This document shows positions 45,561 to 57,536 of a DNA stretch of 64,000 nucleotides, in pieces (position 1 is the first letter of the stretch; each line of letters starts with the position of its first letter). The position numbers and the translations under genes were made by a program. Under the pieces are notes generated by a model. That model ran no database searches and was not told the origin of the DNA. It saw only the letters and a program-made list of their open reading frames with translations. The stretch comes from Gracilariopsis chorda (Eukaryota > Rhodophyta > Florideophyceae > Gracilariales > Gracilariaceae). The stretch spans positions 1 through 64,000 of the forward strand of contig NBIV01000146.1 in the NCBI GenBank assembly GCA_003194525.1, read 5' to 3'.

Positions 45561-46782
45561 CTACTTTTCTACAGCCGTCCTTCTCGTCTTCGGCTGCTTC
45601 GGCAGTACCCAGCCTTCAGCATCCCTCTTCGTAGCATTGAAAATCTCTTCTTCTTCAGGCATTACATTCACCATCCCCACTGTGCAATCCTTACCCTTTC
45701 CAGCGTCCTTCGGGTTTTCCTCTTCTATTTTCATGCGTCTTTCATTTGTGGCGATGGCAGGCTTGGGCATCTGTGGCTGCCACAAACAAGAACCTTAGAA
45801 GTATCACATCTTCAAACATCGTGGGCATCTAGTATTTTGGAGCATATTCTTGTCAAATTGATTCGCTCCCTTTCCTCGCTTGTGGCAGCATGAATAAACA
45901 CGAACATTGTTCTCCTAGTTAAAAGTTTGTTTATTCTTAACCAAGAGAGTGAGTTTGGCCTTCTGAGAAGTGCTGTGTTCTACTTTGCTTTGCAGTGACT
46001 GCATGGTTGGTTCGGGACGACGGAGAATCCTCGAAGCGTAAGGTCACTCACAGTCTTCTTTTTCCTTCCCAAAATAGGCTTAACTGAAACTTTCTCGGCA
46101 AAGAATATACTCCCGAATCGTACGCTACAGCGACTCGTAGTCGCTTGCACCACTCATTCAAACATACTGATCCCGGTTCATATGTTCCATGACTACATAT
46201 CTCAGCAGTTTAAACTTGGCCGAATCATTAAAGTTTGCCTTCTCGAATGCAACATCCATCTATGTCGAAACGCATGTCATATCCAACCGACGGAGCTTGC
46301 AAGTTATGGCTTCTCGAACGTACGTTCCTTGACTGCCCACTTTAGAAAACTCTTTCATCATGACTTGCATGATGGAACCGTTACATACGCTTCTTCAATC
46401 ACTTGTCCTTCGTATTCATATGTTATATACAGAGTTCAAACGTTATTCTTGTCAAAAACGACACGAACTGGGTTGCTCTTTCCGAATCATTGGAAAAGAA
46501 GAAGAAGAACTTGACTACATGTGAGTCAGGTTCATCACAGAGCAGAAGTGCTGATGAGGACGACATCGTCCTGGAAAAGCCATTTTTGAGAGTACCATGC
46601 AAGCAATAGAGGCTTTCCTTGTTCTCCTCCGAACGTGAAAAAGTGAGGGCCCGTCTACTATAAACTGGGGCGCTTTGGTGGGATCGTTGAAGTGCCAATT
46701 TGATACCTTTGTAGGAACTGGAATGCCATGCACGCCATTCAGGCGTGTCCAAATGAACAGCCTTGAAAAAAAAAACGTGCAA
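45561..46782 (-). pseudogene. Probable G3 gag region, poorly preserved
   Basis: Minus-strand pieces: 46782-46423 (with VHGIPVPTKVSNWHFNDPTK in an overlapping frame), a stretch near 46430-46350 (TLYITYEYEGQVIEEAYVTVP), and 45785-45561, an acidic/basic text with a possible Cys pair (LVCGSHRC) about 45800. The place, upstream of protease, is that of gag. No reliable capsid or zinc-knuckle domain can be shown. The first piece is repeated at 38400-38650. Confidence 0.35.
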
Positions 46783-47519
46783 GAGTCAGTTTTGCTAGGC
46801 GTTGTTAAGAAAATTTGGACCCGAAACTATATTCTATTGTTAAGAACAGAGGTGCAATGGTTGAGGTGGTCGAAAGTCGATAGTGGTGATCCGAGTTGAA
46901 GTTTGGAGCATCCATCATGGTTATGTAGAAGGTTGGGCATAGTTCTATCAGTGCCACTAGTCGATGAGAATCGTCCTTTTAACGGCATTATGCTTGTCTT
47001 CTCTTTGGCCTCCGTATGCGAGTGGTTAACTGGTTTCAGTGCCAGATCTAGTCGTTTGATGACTTGGAGAATTCTACCAGTGCTGATGACTCATTACATG
47101 AATTGGAAAGGATCAGCGACAGGCAGGGTTTGATGATCTGCCATGAACCCAGGTTGACCATGATAACTTAGATTTCTGGGGAATCTTTCATGACCGTTTA
47201 ATCATTGCTGTACGGGGTGAGGTGTCTGTGAACGTCGTGAGTAGTAGGCTACGTGTACTTCGGAACCAACGTCGTGAGTAGTAGGCGACGTGTAATTCGG
47301 AACCAACGTCGTCCACGTGGGTGGCCAGGACTGCTCTGACATAAGAATGTTGTCATGTCATATTGACAGTATGTCACAAAGGTGTCAACTCGGCTGTGAG
47401 GCCATGTAGGCATGGCAAATAGGGAACCGATCTGCTTAAGAGGTCACGTAGAGTAAAAATAGTTAATATATAAATGTTAGAACTCATTCCGTAGCCTACT
47501 ATACTCAAACAGAGGTATA
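46783..47519. other. No recognisable gene; contains tandem repeat
   Basis: Only short frames. Holds the 37-base tandem units at 47231-47304. It may contain the decayed 5' end of G3. Confidence 0.45.
47231..47304. repeat. Tandem 37-bp repeat
   Basis: Two units, 47231-47267 and 47268-47304, each AACGTCGTGAGTAG to CGGAACC with two differences; a third copy starts at 47305 (AACGTCGT) and breaks off. Lies about 215 bases before the Helitron start. Confidence 0.9.
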
Positions 47520-47610
47520 TCCCCCCTTACTAAAGCGGAAGTTTGTCCGTCTGTCTGTGTGTCTGTCAGCTAACGCTCACTCACTGGCCGAGAAATCGGC
47601 AAGGAGGCTG

Positions 47611-47725
47611 CCAAGTGGAAACGTGGCATTTTATGCGCTCCAAGAGGCATCTTGCACCGCATAATGGCGTTTTATGCGCTCCAAGAGGCATGTTGCACCG
47701 CATTATGCGACATGTTTCCACCTGG
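47611..47725. repeat. Helitron 5' subterminal inverted arms around a 41-bp tandem duplication
   Basis: Arms CCAAGTGGAAACGTG (47611-47625) and CATGTTTCCACCTGG (47711-47725) are complementary at 13 of 15 positions. Between them lie two direct 41-bp units, 47625-47665 and 47666-47706, with three differences. Confidence 0.85.
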
Positions 47726-47809
47726 CGCCTTTTGCACGCCACAGTAGCCTAGCCGTTTGACCAAAATAGCCCACCCGTTACACTACAGTAACCGAGCCGT
47801 TGCAGTGCA

Positions 47810-47855
47810 GTGCACATGACCGTTTTAATTACTATTTTCCAACGGTCATGTGCAC
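47810..47855. repeat. Perfect 15-bp inverted repeat
   Basis: Arms 47810-47824 (GTGCACATGACCGTT) and 47841-47855 with a 16-base AT-rich loop. Confidence 0.95.
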
Positions 47856-47860
47856 CAATC

Positions 47861-47891
47861 GCATTGCACGCTATACAAAAGCGTGCAATGC
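47861..47891. repeat. Perfect 12-bp inverted repeat
   Basis: Arms 47861-47872 (GCATTGCACGCT) and 47880-47891 with a 7-base loop, directly after the previous inverted repeat. Confidence 0.95.
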
Positions 47892-48554
47892 ACTTGCCCA
47901 TTGAGCGCTCGCGTTCTCCTTCGCTGTGGTTAACCTACGGTGTGGGTTCTAGCACTCTGGGCGAGTCAGGACGTCTGAAAAAGCTACGCTGGCGGTACCG
48001 GCGGGATCTGTTAAGTTTAACTTTCTCACCAAATAACACGTTCGTCACCCAGATTTAATTGGTTCGGCAACTAATTCTGGGTGGCGTTCACGTGAGGTAC
48101 GATAGCTCCCCACAAAACTTGCTTTGCGCGGAAGTAGTAGCCCTTGAAGAGTCTAGAAAGGGGACAACAGAGTACGAATCGAGCAACAGCGGCTCTGTCT
48201 GGATCTAAGGAACTGTTAAAGGGAAACGGTCTTCGGACTAAAGTAGGTCCAGCACAGAGTTGCCTAGCGAATTTGGGATTGTAAATCTCGCAGTCCTTGC
48301 AGAATCTCCAGGCATGGCCACCTGTTCACTCTGTACAGGTCAGTTCCCAATCTAGGCGGTTTCTTTGTGGTCAAGATATTCTATCTTCGCTGCAACAATC
48401 CAAAACTTCGGTGCTAGGTACATAAAAGGGTTTGGCAGCCCGTAGCACAATTGCTCTCGACCATATCCTGTTTTTTCTTTTTCTTTCTTTTTTTTGCTTT
48501 GCCGGTCTTTGGAAGATTTGTCTTTTGTGTGGAGTGCTTAACTTCTTATTACAA

Positions 48555-51500
48555 TCCCACCAACTCAGCCCAGTGCTTCAGGCAATGGCACACGTGAGCA
48601 GAACCGTCAACGTACTGCTGCAAGACGTCGAGCAGAGTCCAGTGAGCAACAGGCAGAGAGGAGATGTCGTGATAGAGAGCGAGCAGCCATACGGAGGGCA
48701 AATGAAACTGAGCAAAAGCGTGAAGCACGAAGAGCAGCTAAAAGGCAACGTACGCGAAAAAGAAGGGCTAGAGCTTCCGCCGCGCACACTGATGGCGTTC
48801 GTTAGTCAGACCGTACAGCCACTGCTTCGGCACGAGCTTCAGAGACGCCAGATACTCGCGCAAATCGTCAGGCAAACGATCGTGACGCTCATCGTGCTGC
48901 AAGGCAACAGGATGACCCCGCTGCTGAACATTCTCGCCGTCACTCTGAAAGAACATCTAGACAGGCATCAAGAGAGCTCGAGAGGGTAGCTGATCGACAA
49001 CAACGTCTTGAAGCTGAGCGCGAGAACCCAAATGTGGCCGGTCAATTGTTTGACTCGGATAATGTCGATGAGAGTGGCTACATGTACCTTGGTCTCATGA
49101 ATGTAGAGTGCCGCTTCTGCAAGGCACTGCACTTCAGAGAGGAGAGAGTGGTGAACAGCTCTCGCCAGAACCCGCTTTTCTCGCAGTGCTGCGCAAAAGG
49201 GCATCTCAGCTTCCCTGCGCTTCTGGGCCCTCCACCTCTTCTTCGTCAACTGTTGATTGGAACTGGGCCCCGCAAGAACCACTTTCTTGCTGAGATCCGT
49301 GCCTACAACACAGTTATGTCTATGGCTTTCGTCAAGACAAACTGGGTCAGCCGTGGTTTAGGAGACTCTACCTTCAATCCTACGATCACCATGCAGGGAC
49401 AGATCTATCACTACATGGGTCCGCTCATTCCCACTCAGGGTGTCCAGCCCGCTTTTCTGTCTGTGTACATCCATGACACCGACTATGAAGCGCAGTCTGC
49501 GAGGCGAGCAGGGTTGCTGCCCCGCCTCCAACCGGAACTGCTGTCTCAGTTGGCAGCCATGCTGCACACTGGCAAACCATACGTGCAGACAATCTGCAGC
49601 CTACGCGAGTGGACTATCACCGATATGCCAGCAATTACGTATCACATGGTGATTCATGCTGATAGACGGCCCTGTGGCGAGCATGTTTGTCGCTACAACG
49701 GACCCGAGGCGTCGCAAGTAGCCAACATCATTCCAGGGAATGAGGACGGCGAGATTGGGACGTGCGACATTCATGTGCGTAGTCGTGGAGAGCTGACTGT
49801 AAATGGTGATGAGGTGCTGGACTCTATCCCCGTCAGTCACCGATCGTACGATCTTTTGAGCTACGTTATTTTAATCCCATGTGGCCAGGACGGATGGCAA
49901 CCTGAGATGAGGTATTGCCCACCAAACGCCTCGCGAGAGAAGAAGGTGACTCCACTGATGTATTATTCGTGGCAGATTTTCCAGAGATCGACCGAGTTCA
50001 GTACGATTCTACGCGGCAGACGGCTCTTTCAGCAGTACATGGTTGACCATTTCTGCAAGGTTGAGTCGGAGCGTTTGTCTTGCTTACGACAGAACCAGGA
50101 CAGAATTCGAGCTGCGGAATATACATCCCTGCGGGAGAGCCTGGTTGACTCTCTGCTGAGCGTGGATGAGGCCGATGCTGTTCGCGCTGGACGACTGTTC
50201 GTGTTGCCCTCCACTTTTGTAGGAGGTGACCGATACATGAGACAGCAAATGCACGACATCATCGCGATATCCAACACCATACACCATTAGGCACCCCGAT
50301 ATCTTTCTCACGATGAAGTGCAATCCGAAGTGGCCTGAGACCACCAGGGCGCTGTTCGATGGTCAGCGCGCTACCGATCGACCGGATCTTTGTGCTCGAG
50401 TGCTTCGTCTCAAGATGAAAGCCTTGATGTCGTTTGTCATTGATGAACAGTTCTTTGGAGCCGTTCTTGCTCACGTGCGGGTAATCGAGTTTCAAAACCA
50501 AGACCTACCACGGGCGCACATTATCTTTTTCCTCAACGAAGATGCAAAGCAGCAGCTTCGAGACCCCGCTCACATTGACGAGCTCATCTCAGCTGAGATT
50601 CTTCCTTCCTCCGACGCCACCTTACAAGAGTTGGTGCTCAAGCACATGATTCACAATCCGTGCGGTGCAGGCAACCGGTCAGCGTGTGCATGCACGAGCT
50701 GACCTGGTTGAAGCACTTTCCGAAGCCGTTTTGCTCCGATACTGCACGGCTTGGGAACGAGTACTACATCAGCTACCGAATACGCGCTCCTTCCGAGGGT
50801 GGGGTGTCTGTAGAACGAAGCTACAGGGTCGGCCATCGACAGCGCGTAGTGATGTTGGAAAATTCTTGGGTGGTTCTGCATTGCCCAGAGCTTCTCCGCC
50901 GGTTTGCATGCCACATCAACGTTGAGCTATGCGTATCGCGACTTGACAGTTTCAAGTACCTCTTCAAGTATGTGTGCAAGGGTTCCGACAGAGTCACCAT
51001 GGAGATTGTAGATGAGAACGGACGCCATGACGAGATCCAGAACTTCCAGGACGCACGGTATGTGTCAGCCTCCGAAGCAGTGTGGCGGATGCTTGCGTTC
51101 GACATTGTCAATTGCAATCCACCCGTCGCGCGGCTTGAAGTACACTTGGAAGATTACCATACGGTGTTCTTCCGGGAAGATGACGAGCACTCTGCTGCTA
51201 ACAGAGAGCGGGCAGGAACCAAGCTGACTGAGTGGTTTGTGGCCAACCAAAAGTACCCCAGCGCACAGCATATCCCTTATGCCCAGTTTCCGAGGTACTT
51301 TACTTGGAAAAAATCAAACAAATGCTGGAAGCCGTGTGCATGTCTCCGACGTCGTTCGGTGTCTCGAACCCAGCCCACCTCCTTCTCAGCGGCCGCTACA
51401 GCAGCCGATCTATATGACTTCACTGGCAGCGGTTCGCATGTAGTTGGGCGCATTTACACTGCCAGTCCACGAGAGGGTGAGCGGTACTACCTCCCCTTAC

Positions 51501-53421
51501 TCTTGAACCACACAGCGGGTGCTACCTCCTTTCAGCATCTCTGCACCGTGGATGGTCAGCAGTGTGGTAGCTTCAGGGAGGCCTACCTCAAGAAGGGCCT
51601 TCCCGCCGACGACAGTGAGTGGAGACGGGCACTACGCGAGTCCTTTCGCTTTACATTTGTTCTGCTCTCTCATTTGTTTGCCACCATCTTGCTTTACTGC
51701 GAGCCATCGGACCCCCATTTTCTATGGGAGCAGCATCTATCGATGTTCTTGCAGGGTATACGCGCTCGACATCGCGGCATGATGCACGCAGAGGCCGACC
51801 ACGGAAGAGCCAGCTCTTACGTTCTCTTAGAAGTGCAAAAGGCATTGCAAGAAATGGGTGGCCCACTGGCGTCTTTGTCATCGTACGGTCTTCCAACACC
51901 CATGCAGGACCTGCCGGAAATGCACGCTCCAGCTCGGTCTCCACAGCAAATCCTGTCGGAGCTGAACGACACTGTGCAAGCTGCCCTCCCTCTCTTCAAT
52001 GCTTCAATGAGCGTCAGCGTCTGGCGTTCGATACCGTCGTGGGGGCCATCCTTCCTGGCGTGTCGGCGAAGGGCTTGCACGTTCTTGGTGGTCCTTCTAC
52101 GCCAACGCAGCCAATCACTCTCGTCTTCTTCTTGGATGCTCCAAGTGGATCCGGCGGCAAGAATTTCCTCTCCAAGGCAATTCAGGCCACGTTACGCCTT
52201 CCTGACAAGTCCGTCCTTACGGTAGCCACGTCTGCTGTAGCAGCCATAATGCTTCAGGGCGGTCGGACGGCCCACTGCGTGTTCACGATTCCCATCCCAG
52301 CCACCGCTGAGAGCACGTGAAACATCCCTGTCAACTCGTACCTGGCCAATCGGATGAAGAACGTCGAACTCATTATCTAGGACGAGATCGTAGTGTGTCA
52401 TCGCTTCTGCGTCGAAGCCGTAGACCGCACTCTTCGTGACATAACGCGCTCGCAGCTCCCCTTTGGAGGCAAGTTCGTATTGCTTTCTGGCGACTTTCGG
52501 CAGATTCTCCCGGTTGTTCGTGGCGGCTCTCGATCAGTGATCGTCAACGCATGCATCAAACGCTCAAGTCTCTTTTCCCACTTTCGCACCTTGAGATTAA
52601 CTAAGAACATGCGCCTTTCCGTGCTCCGTCGAGACCCCACAGCGACACAGGAGGCACTGCAGTTTCCAAACACGCTCTTGCAGATTGGAGAGAGCAAACT
52701 GCCAGGCACTGTACCGCCAAAGCACCCCTTCACCCTGCCAGAGTCCGTACAATGTGTGGAGTCATTCCGCACCATGGTCCGTAAGGTCTTTCATGATATC
52801 GCTCAAAGGTACATAGATGCGGACTGGCTAACGTCAACGGTGATTATAACCGCACGAAACTATCGCCTACCAGAGCTAAACGACTATGTAGGCCACATGA
52901 TACCTGGAGCGTATCGCACGTACTTTGGTGCGGACAAGGTGAGCGACGACGACGGTGCCGCACTGCAGTACCCTGTCGAGATGCTCATCACTCTGACGGC
53001 CGCGTCAGCGCTGCCGGACCATCGTCTCGAACTCAAAAAGGGCTTTGTGGTTATGCTCCTTCGCAACTTGGATCCGTCAAACGGCCACGTCAATGGTGCC
53101 ATCTATACCGTAGAAAAAATGCAGAGCAACTTACTGTTCCTTCGATTCGCTTCTGGAGTAATTCGTGGCAACGCACTATGGCTGCCGCGCATGCCCTGTG
53201 GACCTGGGGACGACAATTTTTCAGTTCCCAACTTCACTCGCACCCAGTTCCCAGTACGTGTATGTTTTGCCATCACTACCAATGAGGCACAGGGTCAGTC
53301 GTATAGTGGTCGCATCGGACCGGATTTGCGTGATGGCTGTTTCACGCATGGCCAGCTGTATGTCGCCTTTTTTTCGAACCATAAACCCGTCCAACATCGT
53401 GGCCTGTCTCCCTGCCAGTAG
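48555..53421 (+). pseudogene. Helitron Rep-helicase (RepHel), several breaks
   Basis: An Arg/Glu-rich N-terminal part from about 48555 (RRCRDRERAAIRRANE) has TAG at 48803-48805 and runs in one frame to 50290. Shifts at about 50290, 50670 and 52000, TGA at 52318 and TAG at 52378 (where DEI of Walker B follows) break the rest. Rep: VIEFQNQDLPRAHIIFF at about 50490-50530; the HUH metal motif, usually PHAH, reads PRAH (50511-50519). The two Tyr of FKYLFKYVCKG (50957 and 50969) are kept. IPYAQFPRYFTWKK and RHRGMMHAEADHG follow. Helicase: DAPSGSGGKNFLSKAI is a damaged Walker A (GKN for GKT); FGGKFVLLSGDFRQILPVV, RLTKNMRLS and GQLYVAFF are PIF1 motifs. The ending usually reads ALSR. Not functional. 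Confidence 0.9.
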
Positions 53422-53626
53422 CAACTCTACCAATAATGTAGTGTACCCCGAAGTTCTTTTGTAGACGAATTTGATAGCTTTAAGTAAACCTCTTCTTTTT
53501 CCTTTCAATTTTTTCTTTTCTTCTCCCTTCTTACTTCCCAAAAACACTTGCATTCTACAAAAACAACTACCCAAAACACGCTACCCAAATACGCCTTTCA
53601 CTCTAATGCTTCTTTTACTCCTTAAC

Positions 53627-53641
53627 GCGTGCGAAGCACGC
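53627..53641 (+). other. Helitron 3' terminal hairpin
   Basis: GCGTGC-GAA-GCACGC, the short GC-rich hairpin expected just before a Helitron 3' end. Confidence 0.7.
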
Positions 53642-53655
53642 AATGGATCCACTTG

Positions 53656-55059
53656 TAGTAACTAAATCTAACATGATGTGCATACATTTTTGGATTTATA
53701 TGAATTACTGTCAGCTGTGTAGTCTATGATTAGTCTAGCATTTAGTAGGAGTTTGTAAGCTTATGTAAACAACTGATCAGGATCCGCGTGGCGTACTTCT
53801 TGCATTGGGCGTCCCGTTGTTTTCCGCCCTCATTCCTGCCCCTGGACCATTTCATGTTCCGCGTGCTGAGATGAGCTCCACTCGTCTCTCCAACACAGCT
53901 TGGGATAGTTTGACCCCGCTGTGTCTGTCCTTCTCGTATCATGAGGCGCTAGAGTTTGATGTAAAACTTCAGTCTGAAAGGCAGAGCTCTACCCAAATGA
54001 CTGGCACAACGTGACCAACTTGACCAGTCATTTTGGTGGCGCTCTGCATTTCACACAGAAGGTTTACATCAAACGTCTTAGAGTACCATACTTGCAAGTT
54101 TCACTGGTGATGCTGGTGTCACTGCTAGTCATGTTTTTTATGGCGCAAAATGATGGGTGTAACATTGGTACAATGAACTTGGGAGAATCCAGCATTAGAT
54201 GAATGGTCAAAATGTAGAATCATGGCAAGCTGGAGCAGAACGTTTCGTTGCACGGTACAGGTCAGCTGCTGTTTTCGATAATTTATTAATCGAATGTTGA
54301 CGAATGACATCGTATTCGCAATTTGGTATTCACAAGAAAGTCCTCCCACGATAGTTCAATAGTACTTTGCCCAACAATAAGCAAAAGTTTTATCTCGCTG
54401 AACTCGTTGAAAGAGCTGGAAACCGATCTAAGAAGCGATGTATGAGTTACTAAATTTTAACCTCTGTCCTTCATGTTTTCATGTAGGGTTCCATTGCATG
54501 ATTTTCCACTGAATGATCACAAAATACCTTCCCAGTGACACGTCAATGCGCTAGTGGTAACTGTTACACCATACCGACGTCAGAGCCACACACTCACCAA
54601 CAAGCTTATCTCCAACATTGAAGGAATCGCTATGTGCCGAGTTATCGTCGAATGAGAACTAACAACTTCTGCGCTCAAGCTCCTGCCTCGTATATGGCCT
54701 TTTAACGCTTACGAACACATGCAGCGCTATCAATTACAGTTCTTATCCTTCTTGTTATTGCAGATGATGTGTCAAAGCGTACTCATCTTTAGTGCGTTGC
54801 CATTCCTCCAGCACAATTCAACCTTGAGGCTCACGTGGCTGCGCTATCAAACCAGTTGTTTCTTTGAGTGTACCGCATTTCCAAATCTCAGTTTTATACT
54901 TTTGCTGGACTTTGACGGAATGAAGTTATAAGAAGTCAAAGGAAATTTAGTTCTATTGCTGGTATTGTATCTGGTCCGGTTATGATATGTTTTACGTTAC
55001 ATCTTTTAGCAAACCCAACTTATCTCGACATTGGATGACCATACAGTATTATGGAGTCT
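53656..55059. other. No recognisable gene
   Basis: Short frames on both strands without domains. Some protein-like text at 53805-54014 (plus) could not be assigned. Confidence 0.45.
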
Positions 55060-55735
55060 ACCAAATATCATGTATTTCACCAAACGCTTCATGCTCTGAA
55101 TGAAGAAAGTCCGCAAATTGGATTTCCAACCACTCGTGAGGAGTGTGTTGCAAGCACGAAAATTTTTGAACAACGTCGGGATAATCCACTCTGAGTTGTA
55201 GGTGGCGTGTTGGATGGTATAGTGATCGAAAGTATACGGCCAACGCTCCGTGAAGCGCTATATCCTCCTAATTACTAAAATCAGAAAGAATTCTTTATTA
55301 TCTGCTTTCAAGCAGCATTTCAGGCAGACTACAAGTTCCCATTTGTTTCTGCGCGAAAAGCAGGTGGAACGCATGATTTTACGGCTTTTAAGGCAACGTT
55401 ATTGTTCGATTTGCTAAATGGTGTAAAAATACTGTTCTGAGCAGCTGTGGTTGTTGATGAGGCCTAGATAAACAACCACCGAATCATAACGCTATACCAG
55501 GACGACATCTAGCTCCGGTTAAAGATGCCTTCAAAGCATATCCTGCTTTGTCAAGGGTTTGCGGCACGCAGGCCTTTGGAATGCTTGTATGCCGATTTGG
55601 CATCTTCTGGTCAGCTCTCCGTTTCTCAATGTCGATATCTACGCTGATAATTATGGTAAAATGTAAACTGCACAACGTTATTATCGATAAAGGACACAGC
55701 TACTTGCTTGGAAAAGGTGCCGTATCATGAAGGTA
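55060..55735 (+). pseudogene. PIF/Harbinger-type transposase fragment
   Basis: Plus-strand text scattered over three frames: VASTKIFEQRRDNP and GGVLDGIVIESIRPTL (55145-55250), where the Asp of LDG is the first DDE residue; ICFQAAFQADYKFPFVSARKAGGTHDFTAF (55300-55390), with the second Asp; a broken VVVDEA; and RVCGTQAFGMLVCRFGIFW ... CKLHNVIID (55550-55690), the conserved C-terminal region where the third acidic residue (usually Glu before the AFG box) is Gln. It differs from the transposase at 56364, so this is another subfamily. No start, TIR or accessory gene found. Confidence 0.7.
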
Positions 55736-56085
55736 ATAGAGTGAAAGGCACGCCCGTTTTACACTTTCAGGACGTCTGTCACACCGAAGGAGAAAACAGA
55801 ACCGAAAAAGAAAACAGAAGATTCAGGAACCGAGGGAGATAGACGTATATGCTGCAAATTGATCTCGCTAACAACCTTCAGAGGCTAGGGTACGTGCAAG
55901 CACAATCTTTCGTCCGATAACATGCTCACATAGCAAAAGAAGCGGTCCATAGCTTCCAGATAACTTTCAAGCGTCTGTCTGCACTCCATGGGCAACAAAA
56001 ACTATTTTTCAAGTTTGTTAACCCCCCAAACCCTCCGCACTGTATTTCTGATCATCCTACCATTCTCCCAGGGGAAAGGGCTAAA

Positions 56086-56103
56086 CTGGGTTATTCCTGA
56101 TTA
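56086..56103 (+). repeat. Left terminal inverted repeat of the Harbinger element
   Basis: CTGGGTTATTCCTGATTA; pairs with 59034-59051 at 15 of 18 bases. Flanked by TAAA. Confidence 0.85.
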
Positions 56104-56363
56104 GCATTTTGTGTCGCACACAAAGTCCATGAAAACATTGCCAGCAATGATACCGCGTATTAGGACGAGAGCATTTGTGTACTCGCATTTTTCATGCGAA
56201 CACGGATTAGAACACGCTCAACTGCCGAGGGCACAGATTAGCAAGCTTTCAAAATCGGGGCAATTCAGAGCGTGCGACGGCTCACGATGCAGACTTGACG
56301 GCTTTCTGCACCTTAACAGCACAGGTTTAGCCGTTACCGTCCCCTCTTCTTTACATCGTCGCC

Positions 56364-57530
56364 ATGCTCTGCATTCTCCTCCTTTGCCTCTCCAAAAGCA
56401 ATCGACTGCGCCAAATCGACAACGACCCCTTCCGCCACCACATCTCGGCAACTGCCCGACGCCGTCGGCACAGACGTATCCCTCGGGTAGTGCTACAGGA
56501 TTCACATTCATCTCCGTTTATGACTCTATTCCTGTCGGGTAATGATCAAGCTCTTATCACACTCACTGGTTTCGATCATAATGCCTTCGATTATATTCTA
56601 AACAAGTTCGCGCCACTTTACGGTATATACTCCCCGTACTCTATCACTGGGATAGTAACTCGCCTCCAGCGCCCCGCACGAAGACCGAGATCTCTGACAG
56701 CTTTGCAGTGTCTCGGTTTGGTGCTGAGTTGGGGCAGAACGCGAGGGTCTATCATGGTCTTGTGCATGTTGTTCGGCATTTCAGCATCGGTATGCTCGCT
56801 GTTTCTTCGTTTCGGGAGGGGACTTGTGTTACGGGCATTGAAGGATGATGATAACGCAGCTGTCAGAATGCCAACAGCTGAGGAAATAGGGGCCTTTTAA
56901 AATGCATTCTCTGCCAAATACTCTACCCTTGGTGATGTTTATGCTGTAGCAGATGGTTTGAAGCTTTACTTGGAGCAATCTGGGGACTGCGTAATTCAGA
57001 ATATGTTCTATAATGGATTGACGCATGATCATTACGTCGGCAACGTCTTCGTGTTTGCTCCAAATGGATGCATCATTGCATGCGCAACAAACGCTCCAGG
57101 AGCAATGCATGACTCTACTATAGCTGAATGGGGAAACATTTATTCGAAACTAGAGGCCTGCTACGAAAACTACGGAGGGCGATGTGTCGTGGACTCCGCT
57201 TTTTGTAAGGGACAGTACCCATTTCTTATTAAGTCTGCACAGGATCATTTCAGCTCGGCTGTTTACGCTTTAGATGTCGTACGCATGCGCCAAGCAACGT
57301 CTGCAAGGCAGGCATCCGAATGGGGAATGCGTGGATTTCAGGGGAATTTTCCTCGCCTCAAGGACCGAATGCCGTACAAGGAGAGAGGCGAACGTAAGCG
57401 AATTTTACTTTCAGTGGTTCGGCTATTCAACCTTCGGGCAAGACTGGTGGGGATTAATCAAATCTTATCATCTTATATGCCACACATGGGCGCAGAAGCA
57501 AACCATCTATTGTTCTCTATGAATCCGTAA
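56364..57530 (+). pseudogene. Harbinger transposase (DDE_Tnp_4 type), one in-frame TAA
   Basis: ATG at 56364; 388 residues if the TAA at 56898-56900 (codon 179) is ignored. The N-terminus is hydrophobic then Arg-rich (RRRRHRRIPRVVLQDSHSSPF), followed by SGNDQALITLTGFDHNAFDYIL, a helix-turn-helix-like region. Catalytic acidic residues: D197 in VADGLKLYL, D250 in GAMHDSTIAEW, E319 in ASEWGMRGFQGNFPRL; D277 in VVDSAF is also conserved in related proteins. It cuts and pastes the element, with help of the accessory DNA-binding protein. Length is normal for the family. Apart from the TAA the frame is intact, so the loss is recent or the stop is read through. Confidence 0.93.
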
Positions 57531-57536
57531 AACAAG

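Larger units (their letters stand above)
40451..46782 (-). mobile_element. Degraded Ty3/Gypsy element G3 hosting two solo LTRs
   Basis: Minus-strand order from right to left: gag-like region (46782-45561), protease (45240-44765), RT (44481-43716), RNase H (42910 to about 42360), integrase (about 42130 and 41140-40451). Two solo LTRs interrupt it: 42915-43710 and 41308-42016. Sequence style differs from G1 and G2, so this is another Gypsy lineage. Its own LTRs were not identified, and the outer limits given are those of readable coding text. Confidence 0.75.
47520..53655 (+). mobile_element. Helitron with broken Rep-helicase
   Basis: Helitrons move by rolling-circle replication using a Rep-helicase protein. 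Coding text for Rep and for a PIF1-type helicase runs from about 48555 to 53421 on the plus strand. The proposed 5' end is TC at 47520 (preceded by A), in the Helitron-like text TATATCCCCCCTTACTAAAG. At the 3' side a 6-bp GC-rich hairpin (53627-53641) is followed 11 bases later by CTTG and then T; the standard ending is CTRR next to T, so the end is either mutated or lies at CTAA (53662-53665). Subterminal palindromes lie at 47611-47891. Boundaries are tentative; the class is firm. Confidence 0.88.

Noticed and set aside
48432..48989. 185-residue plus frame with a hydrophobic start in the Helitron
   Set aside because: The overlapping frame with the Arg/Glu-rich text continues directly into Rep, so this frame is its shadow.
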